Positions 33,959-43,156 of a DNA stretch of 64,000 bases are shown here, one piece after another. The notes under the pieces are model-generated. The model did not search any database and had not been told where the DNA came from. It saw nothing but the letters and a program-made list of their open reading frames with translations. Origin of the DNA: G963702155 sp963702155 (lineage in GTDB: Bacteria; Pseudomonadota; Alphaproteobacteria; Micavibrionales; Micavibrionaceae); the NCBI GenBank assembly GCA_963702155.1, contig OY969717.1, positions 1,116,001-1,180,000 on the forward strand. Direction: 5' to 3'. Positions within the stretch are counted from its first letter, which is position 1. Every line of letters begins with the position of its first letter. Position numbers and translations under genes: made by a program.

Positions 33959-34615
33959 ATGAAATTTTTCGTAGATACCGCCGATATTAACGATATCAAA
34001 GACCTATCCAGCACCGGACTAATCGATGGTGTAACAACAAACCCGTCTATTATCGCAAAATCAGGTAAGGATTTTATCCCCCTGATCGAAGAAATATGCG
34101 ACATCGTGGATGGCCCGGTCAGCGCCGAAGTCGCCGCTACCGATTATGACACCATGATAAAGGAAGGTAAAAAACTGGCTGCTATCGCCGATAATGTTGC
34201 CGTAAAAGTGCCCCTTACTCCAGATGGCTTAAAAGTATGTAAGGAACTTTCCGACAGCGGTACAATGGTAAACGTGACGCTTTGCTTCTCATCAGCGCAA
34301 GCCATATTGGCCGCAAAAGCGGGCGCAGCCTTCATTTCGCCATTTGTTGGTCGCTTGGATGATTTATCAAATGACGGATTAACCCTCATCTCTGACATTG
34401 TGCGGATTTACGAAAACTATGCCGAATTTAATACTGAAGTGTTGGTTGCCTCTGTCCGCTCCCCCATGCACATTACAGAGAGCGCAAAAATGGGCGCGCA
34501 CGTAGCAACCTGTCCGGCCAGCGTCATCCGCCAGTTGTACAATCATCCGCTCACAGATAAGGGCTTAGCCGCGTTTGTTGAAGACTGGAAAAAAACCGGC
34601 CAAAGTATTTTATAA
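33959..34615 (+). CDS. Fructose-6-phosphate aldolase / transaldolase-like enzyme
   Basis: This TalC/Fsa-type small transaldolase forms a Schiff base with dihydroxyacetone or sedoheptulose 7-phosphate units. The start MKFFVDTADINDIKDLSSTG and GVTTNPSIIAKSG are family signatures; the reactive Lys is in NVAVKVPLTPDG (about residue 85), and the phosphate-binding end (FISPFVGRLDD, VLVASVRSPMH) is present. At 218 residues the length is typical. The start is fixed by CAGGA seven bases before the ATG. Whether it acts as transaldolase in the pentose phosphate pathway or as an aldolase cannot be told; no other transaldolase is in the window. Confidence 0.92.
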   Translation: MKFFVDTADINDIKDLSSTGLIDGVTTNPSIIAKSGKDFIPLIEEICDIVDGPVSAEVAATDYDTMIKEGKKLAAIADNVAVKVPLTPDGLKVCKELSDSGTMVNVTLCFSSAQAILAAKAGAAFISPFVGRLDDLSNDGLTLISDIVRIYENYAEFNTEVLVASVRSPMHITESAKMGAHVATCPASVIRQLYNHPLTDKGLAAFVEDWKKTGQSIL

Positions 34616-34622
34616 AAAAATA

Positions 34623-34919
34623 TTAATTTGGATAAAATGGAAATGCGCGGCGCTGATTTTCATCGTCGCCATTTTTATGCGTAAACAACATTGGATATCC
34701 CGAACGATGTGCGTTCAAGTTATGCGCTCTTAAAGCGCGGGATGGCTCATCTTTGTGAATAGATAAAAACCAGTCGAGGGCAATTTTTTTCTTTTTGTTA
34801 TCCTCATTATAAACGTTATTATGGTGCTCTAGAATTTTCAAGCGAACCTCAGTTTCACGACCTGTTTTAAATGCTCTTTGTAAAAAACTTTTTTTTAATT
34901 CCTCGACCGACCTTCGCAT
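34623..34919 (-). CDS. Small basic hypothetical protein
   Basis: The protein has 98 residues, charged and without membrane or export signals. It opens with a likely amphipathic helix (RRSVEELKKSFLQRAFKTGR) and ends with a loop rich in Asn, His and Gly. No family is recognised. It ends eight bases from the transaldolase-like stop (convergent). The 120 bases upstream are very AT-rich and no promoter stands out. Confidence 0.5.
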   Translation of the reverse strand: MRRSVEELKKSFLQRAFKTGRETEVRLKILEHHNNVYNEDNKKKKIALDWFLSIHKDEPSRALRAHNLNAHRSGYPMLFTHKNGDDENQRRAFPFYPN

Positions 34920-35088
34920 AAATACTTTCTTTCTATAACTTTTTTATATCAATATGTTAAATCCATAACATAAGAAAAACATAATATTCAATATTTTATT
35001 ATTATAAAAATACGTAAAAATCATGATAAACTAATGTAAATTGATTCCATTTAATCTCACATTATACCTTCAAACCATGACCAACATA

Positions 35089-35790
35089 ATGACAGATAGA
35101 CAAAACGCAGACGACCTTAACGCAAATGACATTTTAAATTTTCTGCGAGATAATCCCGACTTTTTAAAGACAAATCCGGAAGCTGTCGCATTTTTGAACC
35201 CGCCCAAAACCCTGAATGCAAAAGGTGTTGCGGATTTTCAAACCTATTTTATTGAACGTTTGAAGGCTGATAAAGAAAAGTCTTTAACAAAGGCACAAGC
35301 TATCGTCGAAACCAGCCGCGCCAATATGAACAACCAGCAACGCATCCATAAGGCCGTACTACGCCTACTCGAAGCGCATACTTTCGATGATTTTATATAT
35401 TCCATCACCATGGATCTGGCCGCAACCCTCGATGTGGATATATCCGTCCTCGTGGTTGAGGCCGATGGCAATGCGATCCCGCATATCCAAACCTCAGGCA
35501 TCCGTGTCATCCCCGAAGGGACAGTGGATAAATGGATGAGCGATAAAAGCGTCATGCTTCAAGATAATATCAGCGGTATTGAACAAATCTATGGCGGCGG
35601 CGCAACGCTTGTTCAATCGCAAATTCTTCTCCGTATTGATATTTCAATGGGCACGCCCCCCGCGATTTTAGCTTTTGGCTCTCGCAACCCGGAGATGTTT
35701 AGAGAAGGTCAGGCAACCGATCAGATTATATTTCTCGCCCGCGTTATTGAGCGTTGCTTTCGCACATGGCTTGCCCTGCCTCAAGCATGA
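35089..35790 (+). CDS. DUF484-family protein (GAF-like)
   Basis: The family motif NDILNFLRDNPDFLKTNPEA opens the protein and the GAF-like half follows a coiled linker (DVDISVLVVEADGNAIPHIQ, then ILLRIDISMGTPPAILAFGS). DUF484 genes are conserved next to xerC in many proteobacteria, as here, but the molecular role is not settled. About 233 residues, normal. The start is uncertain: ATG codons at 35077 and 35089 and a TTG at 35041 are in frame and none has a good ribosome site. Confidence 0.85.
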   Translation: MTDRQNADDLNANDILNFLRDNPDFLKTNPEAVAFLNPPKTLNAKGVADFQTYFIERLKADKEKSLTKAQAIVETSRANMNNQQRIHKAVLRLLEAHTFDDFIYSITMDLAATLDVDISVLVVEADGNAIPHIQTSGIRVIPEGTVDKWMSDKSVMLQDNISGIEQIYGGGATLVQSQILLRIDISMGTPPAILAFGSRNPEMFREGQATDQIIFLARVIERCFRTWLALPQA

Positions 35791-35804
35791 TGAAGTCCCC
35801 AAAA

Positions 35805-36209
35805 TTAAACCCCGCGCCAATAGTATATCTTGGTATTCTCATCAAAAATAACGCGCGGCGAATTATAATCAATCGCCTTATCACCAATTAAATGGTACAT
35901 CCATGCACGGCGCTTGCCCGTAACCAAAACCTCTTCGCGCTGATACTCAAATCCATTTTCTTCAAAATCATCCAAACGCTTGAGCAAGTTACCATCAATT
36001 TTATAAAGCTCCCCTTTAACTTGCCCCTGTCCGCCTTTTATAACCGCAGGCGTAAAATGCCCCGGCGCGGATTTTGAAGGATACTCAATCATTTGAAAGC
36101 AAAAATCCTGTGTTAAAACCGCACCTATGAACACAGCATATTTCATAAACTCAGAATTTCTTTGACCGCGCATCAAAGTACCATAAACAAACACTGTAAA
36201 ATCTGTCAT
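35805..36209 (-). CDS. Gamma-glutamylcyclotransferase-like (AIG2/GGCT fold) protein
   Basis: The start MTDFTVFVYGTLMRGQRN contains the YGTL motif that lines the gamma-glutamyl pocket of the GGCT fold, and GELYKIDGNLLKRLDDFEEN carries the conserved region with the acidic residue in the LDDFE turn that acts in catalysis. A strand end RAWMYHLIGDK completes it. About 134 residues is normal. The upstream in-frame extension to 36260 is not family-like. Its start lies 29 bases from the xerC start on the other strand. Confidence 0.8.
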   Translation of the reverse strand: MTDFTVFVYGTLMRGQRNSEFMKYAVFIGAVLTQDFCFQMIEYPSKSAPGHFTPAVIKGGQGQVKGELYKIDGNLLKRLDDFEENGFEYQREEVLVTGKRRAWMYHLIGDKAIDYNSPRVIFDENTKIYYWRGV

Positions 36210-36238
36210 AATGAATCGCTCTAGATACAAAAAATAAA

Positions 36239-37180
36239 ATGCCGATAAAACAAGACACATTAAACTTATGCACCGCGGATTTACAAGCGCGCCTTAATGA
36301 ATGGCGCGATTATCTTCTGCATGAAAAGCATGTCTCAAAGCATACATACCGTGCGTATTGTAGTGACGCTGGATATTTCCTGAACTTTCTCGGAAAATAT
36401 TATGGAGAAGAAATATCATTAAACAAGCTCTCCGCAACATCCATCCGTGATTTTCGCGCGTGGATTTCACAAAAAGCCATTGATGGCACATCAAACGCAA
36501 GCCGCGCACGCACGTTATCAGGTGTCAAAAATTTTCTTGGTTGGCTGGATAAACAAGGCATTATGCACAACGCCGCCATTTCTTCTCTGCAAAGCCCTAA
36601 ACTACCGCACAAACTCCCTCGCCCTTTGGCCGAAAAACAAGCCTTTAAAGTTTTGGAAAACGCCAATCTCCTTCCCCGTCAAGACTGGGTTGGCCACCGC
36701 GACCGCGCACTCTTCACCCTTTTATATGGATGCGGTTTAAGAATAGATGAGGCACTTTCCCTTAACATATCAGAATTACCACATGATGGATTTATCCGCG
36801 TTGTGGGAAAAGGTAACAAAGAACGCCAAGTGCCGGTTTTAGATATTGTCAAAACGGCGCTTCAAAGCTATTTAAAAAAATGCCCATATGCCGAAACTGC
36901 AAAACGCCCCGTTTTCCTTGGCGCGCGCGGCAAACGCCTCAATCAGGGAATTGCGCAAAAATCCATGCGTGATCTACGCAAATCAATCGGCTTGCCCGCA
37001 ACCGCCACACCTCATGCCCTACGACACAGCTTTGCCACACATTTGTTACAAAACGGAGCAAATTTAAGAGAAATTCAGGAGTTATTAGGGCATGTATCTT
37101 TAAGCACAACCCAGCGATATACCGAAATAGATACAAAAAAAATGATGGAAGTTTATAAAAACGCCCACCCGCGCGCTTAA
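36239..37180 (+). CDS. xerC: Tyrosine recombinase XerC
   Basis: XerC with XerD resolves chromosome dimers at dif near the replication terminus. The N-terminal SAM-like core-binding domain spans about residues 12-110; the catalytic residues are all present: Arg168 (YGCGLRIDEAL), Lys191 (GKGNKERQVP), His259 and Arg262 (HALRHSFATHLL), His285 (LGHVSLSTTQ) and Tyr294 (RYTEID). At 313 residues it is of normal length. XerC is favoured over XerD or a phage integrase because of DUF484 upstream. Confidence 0.94.
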   Translation: MPIKQDTLNLCTADLQARLNEWRDYLLHEKHVSKHTYRAYCSDAGYFLNFLGKYYGEEISLNKLSATSIRDFRAWISQKAIDGTSNASRARTLSGVKNFLGWLDKQGIMHNAAISSLQSPKLPHKLPRPLAEKQAFKVLENANLLPRQDWVGHRDRALFTLLYGCGLRIDEALSLNISELPHDGFIRVVGKGNKERQVPVLDIVKTALQSYLKKCPYAETAKRPVFLGARGKRLNQGIAQKSMRDLRKSIGLPATATPHALRHSFATHLLQNGANLREIQELLGHVSLSTTQRYTEIDTKKMMEVYKNAHPRA

Positions 37181-37183
37181 AAT

Positions 37184-37200
37184 TTGAAAAGCATTTTCAA
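37184..37200. terminator. Short hairpin shared by convergent genes
   Basis: TTGAAAA (37184-37190) and TTTTCAA (37194-37200) form a hairpin over the end of the minus-strand gene, just after the xerC stop. T-runs are short, so activity is uncertain. Confidence 0.35.
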
Positions 37201-37763
37201 GGAAGCGGGCAAGAAAATCCTTTTCTTACTGCAAGATCGTATAATTTTTCTCCGGTTTTAATCTTGAAAAAATTATCTGATTGAATATCGGTAAATGTAA
37301 TGGCTTGGTTCCAACGATCTTCTTCGCGAGGCATAATATAAAGAATGTTAGCCCCCGTTTCTATAACTTTTTGCCCCCAGATACTTTTTTCAAAATGATT
37401 TTTGCTAATATTAAAAGGTTTACTATAACCATTGTCCTTCAAAGGATTTGCATAAAATATGGGATTATCGACCATACTAAACAGAACAGCATCGACCTTA
37501 TACGAATCATTTAAAAAATCTTCGCCATAATGTCTGTTGCAAACATTAATACTAAAGTTGGGATCAATAGAAATACCATACTCTTTCATCTCACGAAGAA
37601 AAAGCATGAGATCAACATTATCATTTATAGAAAGCTGGTCTTTTTTTTCATCCTTAAAAAGCGCGCCAACCATTAAAATATCTTTAATTGGCTTTTGTTT
37701 AGGAGTACCGACCGCAATATAATGATTAAAGCTATCTTTAAAAGACTGATGATCCAAAATCAT
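37197..37763 (-). CDS. Hypothetical soluble protein
   Basis: The protein has 188 residues; the start at 37763 is chosen because AAAGG lies seven bases before this ATG. There is no signal peptide or membrane segment. Strand-helix alternation (DILMVGALFKDEKKDQ, VDAVLFSMVDNPIFYANPLK, ANILYIMPREEDRW) suggests an alpha/beta fold. No known motif was recognised. It lies between xerC (convergent) and lpdA (same strand, upstream). Confidence 0.55.
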   Translation of the reverse strand: MILDHQSFKDSFNHYIAVGTPKQKPIKDILMVGALFKDEKKDQLSINDNVDLMLFLREMKEYGISIDPNFSINVCNRHYGEDFLNDSYKVDAVLFSMVDNPIFYANPLKDNGYSKPFNISKNHFEKSIWGQKVIETGANILYIMPREEDRWNQAITFTDIQSDNFFKIKTGEKLYDLAVRKGFSCPLP

Positions 37764-37827
37764 ATAAGAACCTTTGAGCAAATTAATAATTACTAAAAAT
37801 ACTTAAATAATTCATTTTTGTCAAAAA

Positions 37828-39219
37828 TTAAATATGAAGTGCGCGCTTGTGAACCGCCAATGCCGCCTCTTTCACAACCTCGGTAAGCGTCGGGTGTGCA
37901 TGGCTTGCCCGGGCAATATCTTCGGCTGTACCTTCAAATTCCATGACATTGACAATTTCCTGTATGAGATCACCCGCGCTCGGCCCCACAATATGCGCAC
38001 CCAAAATCCGGTCTGTCTCGGCATCCGCCAAGATCTTCACAAATCCGTCCGTCATATAAATCGCGCGCGCGCGGCCATTGGCCATAAATGGAAACTTGCC
38101 TGCATTAAACTTAACACCCGCTTCTTTTAACTGCTCTTCGGTTTTACCAACAGCGGCAACTTCCGGCCATGTGTAAACAACGCTAGGGATCAAATTGTAA
38201 TCAATATGCCCGCTTTGACCTGCCAGCATTTCAGCTAAAATAACGCCTTCATCTTCCGCCTTATGTGCGAGCATTGGCCCTGCAATGACATCACCAATCG
38301 CATATATGCCTTCGGCAGAAGTTTCAAAAAATTCATCGGTTTTTATCCGGCCTCGATCATCCAGATCAACACCTGCGCGCTCTAAACCAAGCCCATCAGT
38401 ATAGGGCTTGCGCCCAACCGCCATCAAAACAATATCAGTCTTGATCATTTCGGCATCACCGCCATTGGCTGGCTCGATTTTTAATTCTGCGCCCTTACCC
38501 TTTACTTTGGCTTCGGTCACTTTGCTGGCCAGTTTGAATTCAATCCCTTGCTTCTTAAAAATCTTGAGCGATTCTTTGCGGATTTCCGTATCCATGCCAG
38601 GGAAAATATTATCAAGATATTCAACAACAGTAACCTCCGCGCCCAATCTGCGCCAAACAGTGCCCATTTCCAAACCAATAACACCGCCGCCAATCACAAC
38701 CATATGTTTTGGTACAGCTTTAAGTTCCAGCGCCCCTTCGGAGGAAACTATGACCTTCTCATCTATCTCAATATTTGGTAAAGTGATAACATCCGATCCC
38801 GTTGCAATAATAATGCTGTCGGCCTCGTAAGTATCCTTACCGACTTTAACGACACCGGATTCAACAATCTCACCATGGCCTTCAATACGCTCGATTTTAT
38901 TTTTCTTGAACAAAAACTCAACGCCTTTAGTATTGGCCTCAACCACACTATCCTTAAAACCCATCATTCCTTTTAAGTCCAGCTCGACCTTACCGGTTTT
39001 GATCCCGATATCCTTAAAATGCCCATTGGCTTCTTCATATTTTTCTGAAGCACTCAGTAACGCCTTTGATGGAATACATCCAATATTCAAACACGTCCCG
39101 CCAAGAGTTGGGCGCTTTTCAATACACGCCGTCTTAAGCCCAAGCTGAGCGCAGCGAATTGCACAAACATATCCGCCGGGGCCAGAACCAATAACAATAA
39201 CATCGAATTTTTTGGACAT
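37828..39219 (-). CDS. lpdA: Dihydrolipoyl dehydrogenase (E3)
   Basis: E3 reoxidises the dihydrolipoyl arm of the 2-oxoglutarate dehydrogenase complex, passing electrons through FAD to NAD. FAD-binding GSGPGGYVCA is at 11-20; the redox disulfide Cys43-Cys48 is in GGTCLNIGCIPSK; the NAD site GGGVIGLEMG is near 177-186; the C-terminal His442-Glu447 pair (HAHPTLTEV) is present. At 463 residues it is normal. It is the last of the dispersed TCA gene series on this strand. Confidence 0.97.
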   Translation of the reverse strand: MSKKFDVIVIGSGPGGYVCAIRCAQLGLKTACIEKRPTLGGTCLNIGCIPSKALLSASEKYEEANGHFKDIGIKTGKVELDLKGMMGFKDSVVEANTKGVEFLFKKNKIERIEGHGEIVESGVVKVGKDTYEADSIIIATGSDVITLPNIEIDEKVIVSSEGALELKAVPKHMVVIGGGVIGLEMGTVWRRLGAEVTVVEYLDNIFPGMDTEIRKESLKIFKKQGIEFKLASKVTEAKVKGKGAELKIEPANGGDAEMIKTDIVLMAVGRKPYTDGLGLERAGVDLDDRGRIKTDEFFETSAEGIYAIGDVIAGPMLAHKAEDEGVILAEMLAGQSGHIDYNLIPSVVYTWPEVAAVGKTEEQLKEAGVKFNAGKFPFMANGRARAIYMTDGFVKILADAETDRILGAHIVGPSAGDLIQEIVNVMEFEGTAEDIARASHAHPTLTEVVKEAALAVHKRALHI

Positions 39220-39341
39220 AAGATTTGCCTTTTTAAGTCTTTTTACATTATATAATCGTAATATGAGGAACGGTTAAGTGTAATAATCAAACGCACTTCA
39301 AAATATATTACTAAAAGCATTTGTAATTAGAGCGGTAAGAG

Positions 39342-40613
39342 ATGACAAGCAGAAATATAAAAGATTATTACAATCGTCTAAAGTCTGCTAAACATATCTC
39401 TAAAATTAACGAAACACTTCTCTTAATGAAATTCGAAAACACTGATATTAAATTTAATCACGTTAACGTGTTTGATTTTGAATACGGCGCGGAAGAAAAC
39501 ATAAAGTTTTTTACCCGCATGTCCAATACCATCCAAACAAAGAGCGAGCATCCCTCTTATAAAGTCGGCTCGGTTATTGTTGGAAAACTAACAAACGGTA
39601 AAACATTCTTTATCCCTACAGTTAACCAAACACCCGATCTTTTAAAATCAGAATTCCCTATTACAGATACAAAAGCCTTCGCAAATAGCAGTTCTAGCGA
39701 CCATGCTGAACGCATTGGCCTAAACATTTTATCATCTGAAATAGAGATATCCGACATTGAAAGCCTTAAAATATTTACAAGCAAAACCTGCTGCCCAAGC
39801 TGTTATAAGATGATATCAATTTTTGGTAATAGGGCTGGTCAAGACCGTCAACTTATTGATGGTGTTTACACCGATGGAAAAACCTTATCTGGAGAATATG
39901 AGAAAGAAAACAGCGATAAACTTTCACCGCTAGAGCTTTGGAAAAAAGCCCGTCGCATGCTCGCCCTAATCGGGGGTAAAGGCGGATTAACATTGAATCT
40001 TGTCCGATTAGATAGCAAAAGAAAACCAACAGTCAAAGCGCATAGAAAAGTTAAAACTCCTGAAATCATCGCCGATGAAAGCAATCTAGAAATAGAAAAG
40101 CTTGACCATAATATTATAAATAAACTTTGTGACTACGAATTATTGGCGCAGGCCGAGATTTGTAAGAAAAACTCACCTTTTGAAAACAAAAAAACTGCCA
40201 TTGCCGCCATTGCATTTGACAAAAGTAATGACCCGTTTTTAATCACGGCTAACAATGCCTTTCCGCCCGGATTTGTTTTTGAAAAAGATCGAAAACATTT
40301 GGAGGAAAACAAAAAAACAAAAAAACAAAGCTATAACATCCGCGCCAATGCGTTGGAATACATAATCGCCGGCGCGTGGGCAAACAATCTGAAAGTCAAG
40401 GTCGTCGCCTCAACCGAAATACCTGTGTCCGGCACGCTCATCACTGCTATTAATAACGGGTTGGAACAAATTTACACCTCGCCCGGTAGGCTGGATATCG
40501 AAAACAATCAAGATCATCTTGCCCTTCACCAATTAAAACAAAGCGGCTTACTCAACCATAAATTTGTCCATTCCGGCACATCTAAACACAAAAGCACTTT
40601 ACACATCGTTTAA
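39342..40613 (+). CDS. Tandem cytidine deaminase-fold protein with a degenerate second domain
   Basis: The protein has 423 residues. The first half (about 60-180) has the deaminase zinc pattern: SDHAERIGL with His121 and Glu123, then SKTCCPSCYKM with Cys151 and Cys154. The second half (about 270-410) repeats the fold, including NNAFPPGF, which resembles the NGFPxG loop of dCMP deaminases, but the His-Ala-Glu equivalent reads RAN (334-336) and the PCxxC equivalent reads PVSGT (361-365), so the zinc site is lost. It is thus probably one active plus one structural or regulatory domain. Substrate (dCMP, other base or modified nucleotide) is unknown. It is separated from sucB by a strong terminator. 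Confidence 0.75.
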   Translation: MTSRNIKDYYNRLKSAKHISKINETLLLMKFENTDIKFNHVNVFDFEYGAEENIKFFTRMSNTIQTKSEHPSYKVGSVIVGKLTNGKTFFIPTVNQTPDLLKSEFPITDTKAFANSSSSDHAERIGLNILSSEIEISDIESLKIFTSKTCCPSCYKMISIFGNRAGQDRQLIDGVYTDGKTLSGEYEKENSDKLSPLELWKKARRMLALIGGKGGLTLNLVRLDSKRKPTVKAHRKVKTPEIIADESNLEIEKLDHNIINKLCDYELLAQAEICKKNSPFENKKTAIAAIAFDKSNDPFLITANNAFPPGFVFEKDRKHLEENKKTKKQSYNIRANALEYIIAGAWANNLKVKVVASTEIPVSGTLITAINNGLEQIYTSPGRLDIENNQDHLALHQLKQSGLLNHKFVHSGTSKHKSTLHIV

Positions 40614-40620
40614 ATTAAAA

Positions 40621-40646
40621 AAAAAGCCGGTAAAATCCGGCTTTTT
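40621..40646. terminator. Bidirectional rho-independent terminator
   Basis: AAAAAGCCGG (40621-40630) and CCGGCTTTTT (40637-40646) pair perfectly with a six-base loop. It lies between the convergent deaminase and sucB genes and should work on both strands. Confidence 0.9.
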
Positions 40647-40684
40647 AATAAAATCTTTAGCGTCAAGATGTGGAATGGAACGGC

Positions 40685-41980
40685 TTAAACGTCCAAAAGT
40701 AATCTTTGCGGATCTTCTATAACATCTTTGATTTTAACGAGAAAGCTTACCGCTTCCCGTCCATCAATAACACGATGATCGTAAGAAAGCGCAAGATACA
40801 TCATGGGACGCGCTTCGATAGAACCATCTGCCATAACCATCGGACGCTGCTGAATTTTATGCATACCCAAAATACCGGACTGCGGACGATTTAAAATTGG
40901 TGTAGATTGCAATGATCCAAAAACACCTCCATTGGTAATGGTAAATGTGCCGCCCATCATCTCATCCATGGAAAGCTTCCCATCGCGCGCGCGCGTGCCA
41001 AGATCCATAATTTTGGCTTCAATGCCCGCCATGCTCATCTGGTCTGCGCCGCGCACAACAGGCACAACCAAACCTTGCGGTGTACTAACCGCAACACCGA
41101 TATCATAATAATTTTTGTAAACCAGATCATCGCCATCGATTTCGGCATTAACCGCCGGAAAATCTTTAAGTGCCTGTATTGCCGCCTTCGCAAAAAAAGA
41201 CATAAAGCCAAGCTTCACGCCATGTTTCTTTTCAAACTGCTCTTTATAAGCCTTACGAAGCTCCATTACAGGCCCCATATCAACCTCGTTAAAGGTTGTT
41301 AAAATTGCGGCAACATCTTGCGCTTCCTTCAAACGTGACGCGATCACCTTACGAAGCTTGGTCATACGAACGCGTTCCTCACGCGGTTTGCTATCAGTAG
41401 AGCCAGAATCAAGTGCCTGAGATGTGCTTGGCGTTGGCGCGGCGCGTTTTTCAATCGGCGCATTTGACTTTGCCGATGATCCTTTATCGCCCTCAACATG
41501 CTTTTGCACATCGTCCTTGGTCAAACGCCCGTCTTTACCGGTTGGCTTAACATCAGAAGCATCCAGATTATGATCCGCCAACATCTTGCGTACCGCAGGC
41601 GACGTTTTCGGTGCATCGGCATCTTCGGCCTTATGCGTATTTTTCTCATTTGATTTATCATCGGCTTGACGGCTTTCCGTCTCCGGCTTAACGGCTTCAT
41701 CAGGTGTCTTTTTATCCTTGGATCCGCCCGCATCATTTGCCGCATCACCTGCCGACATTTCACCCAATAATGCGCCAACCTCGACATTCTCGCCTTCACC
41801 GACAATAATCTTGGAAATTACACCATCTTCCGGCGCATTCACTTCCAATGTCACCTTATCGGTTTCAAGCTCGACAATCGGCTCATCCGCCTTAACGCTT
41901 TCGCCTTCTTTTTTAAGCCACTGCGCTACAGTTGCTTCACTTACAGATTCGCCTAAGGTCGGGACTTTGATTTCAGCCAT
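40685..41980 (-). CDS. sucB: 2-oxoglutarate dehydrogenase E2 (dihydrolipoyl succinyltransferase)
   Basis: E2 forms the core of the 2-oxoglutarate dehydrogenase complex and transfers succinyl from the lipoyl arm to CoA. The lipoyl domain has Lys42 in ELETDKVTLEV; an acidic and charged linker (about 80-125) leads to the E3-binding domain (SPAVRKMLADHNLDASDVKP); the catalytic domain ends with His402 and Asp406 in DHRVIDGREA. At 431 residues the length is normal. It is split from sucA by a quinone oxidoreductase gene on the other strand. Confidence 0.97.
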   Translation of the reverse strand: MAEIKVPTLGESVSEATVAQWLKKEGESVKADEPIVELETDKVTLEVNAPEDGVISKIIVGEGENVEVGALLGEMSAGDAANDAGGSKDKKTPDEAVKPETESRQADDKSNEKNTHKAEDADAPKTSPAVRKMLADHNLDASDVKPTGKDGRLTKDDVQKHVEGDKGSSAKSNAPIEKRAAPTPSTSQALDSGSTDSKPREERVRMTKLRKVIASRLKEAQDVAAILTTFNEVDMGPVMELRKAYKEQFEKKHGVKLGFMSFFAKAAIQALKDFPAVNAEIDGDDLVYKNYYDIGVAVSTPQGLVVPVVRGADQMSMAGIEAKIMDLGTRARDGKLSMDEMMGGTFTITNGGVFGSLQSTPILNRPQSGILGMHKIQQRPMVMADGSIEARPMMYLALSYDHRVIDGREAVSFLVKIKDVIEDPQRLLLDV

Positions 41981-42115
41981 GTCTATTTCCGTTTATTTTT
42001 AAAATTATATTGCCTCATACAAATACCGTTCCCCCACTTTAAAAACAAGCCCCTATGGACATTTTTAATTATGATTTATATGTATGAAGTCTGATAAAAA
42101 ATAATGGAATAAAAA

Positions 42116-43090
42116 ATGCCCTCAGCCATAAGAATTTATAAAACCGGCAACGCCGATGTTTTAAACTATGAGGCGATTGAAACGCCTGAACTTGAAAATA
42201 ATGAAGTTCTGATCCGCCAAACAGCCATTGGTCTAAACTTTATTGACACATACCATCGCACCGGATTATATCCCGTAGAGATGCCATTCACACCCGGTCT
42301 GGAAGGTGCAGGTGTGATTGAAAAAATTGGTGCAGAAGTTGCAAATTTTAAAATAGGCGACCGTATCGCCTACGCTTCTGGGCCCATCGGCGCGTATGCA
42401 ACGCACCGCACCATGCCCGCCGCACGCATCGTAAAAATTCCGGATGCTATAGACGATAAAACCACCGCCGCCGCCCTCGTCAAAGGCATGACGGTAGAAT
42501 ATTTATTAGAGCGCACCTATCCCGTTAAGGCGGGTGAAACGATCCTCATCCATGCCGCCGCTGGGGGCGTCGGGTCCATCGCAGTGCAATGGGCAAAGGC
42601 ACTTGGCGCAACCGTTATCGGCACAGTCGGCAGTGATGAAAAAGCGGATAAAATCAAAGCCCTCGGCGCGGATCACGTCATTTTATATAAAAACGAAAAT
42701 ATCGCCGAACGCGTTAAAGATATTACAAACGGTAAAGGCCTGCCCGTTGTCTATGACTCAGTAGGCAAAGATACATTTGAAGCTTCGCTCGATTGTCTCG
42801 CTCCGCGCGGCACACTGGTCAGTTTCGGCAACGCATCTGGTCCGGTTGAAAACGTAAACCTAGGCATCCTTGCAACCAAAGGTTCACTTTACGTTACCCG
42901 CCCGTCACTGGTAAATTATACATCGACCCGCGAAGAATACACACATTCTGCCGCGCGCGTGTTTGAAATGATCAAAAAAGGTGCTATAAATATCGAAATC
43001 AATCAGGAGTATTCCCTAAAAGAGGCCGCTCAAGCACATAAAGATTTAGAAAACCGCAAAACCACCGGCTCGACGATTTTGTTACCTTAA
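42116..43090 (+). CDS. NADPH:quinone oxidoreductase (zinc-independent MDR)
   Basis: This medium-chain dehydrogenase reduces quinones with NADPH. The family signature NFIDTYHRTGLYP is near residue 42, the nucleotide-binding HAAAGGVGSIAVQWAKALGA lies near 145, and the substrate-domain end (DLENRKTTGSTILLP) closes the protein. There are no zinc-binding cysteine motifs. At 324 residues it is like E. coli Qor. It is divergent from sucB and convergent with sucA, in a place where alphaproteobacteria usually have sucA-sucB contiguous. Confidence 0.9.
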   Translation: MPSAIRIYKTGNADVLNYEAIETPELENNEVLIRQTAIGLNFIDTYHRTGLYPVEMPFTPGLEGAGVIEKIGAEVANFKIGDRIAYASGPIGAYATHRTMPAARIVKIPDAIDDKTTAAALVKGMTVEYLLERTYPVKAGETILIHAAAGGVGSIAVQWAKALGATVIGTVGSDEKADKIKALGADHVILYKNENIAERVKDITNGKGLPVVYDSVGKDTFEASLDCLAPRGTLVSFGNASGPVENVNLGILATKGSLYVTRPSLVNYTSTREEYTHSAARVFEMIKKGAINIEINQEYSLKEAAQAHKDLENRKTTGSTILLP

Positions 43091-43156
43091 TATTTTTTTC
43101 AAAGTAAGTTACAAAACCGTCATACCACTTTATAGCGGGTATCCGGTAAATAGAGT

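Noticed and set aside
36239..37180. xerC as a phage or integron integrase with an attachment site
   Set aside because: Its neighbour DUF484 and the housekeeping context point to chromosomal XerC; no att-like direct repeat or tRNA gene is near.
38061..38070. Alternating GC run in lpdA as Z-DNA or repeat
   Set aside because: It is short and codes for conserved residues of dihydrolipoyl dehydrogenase, so codon use explains it.
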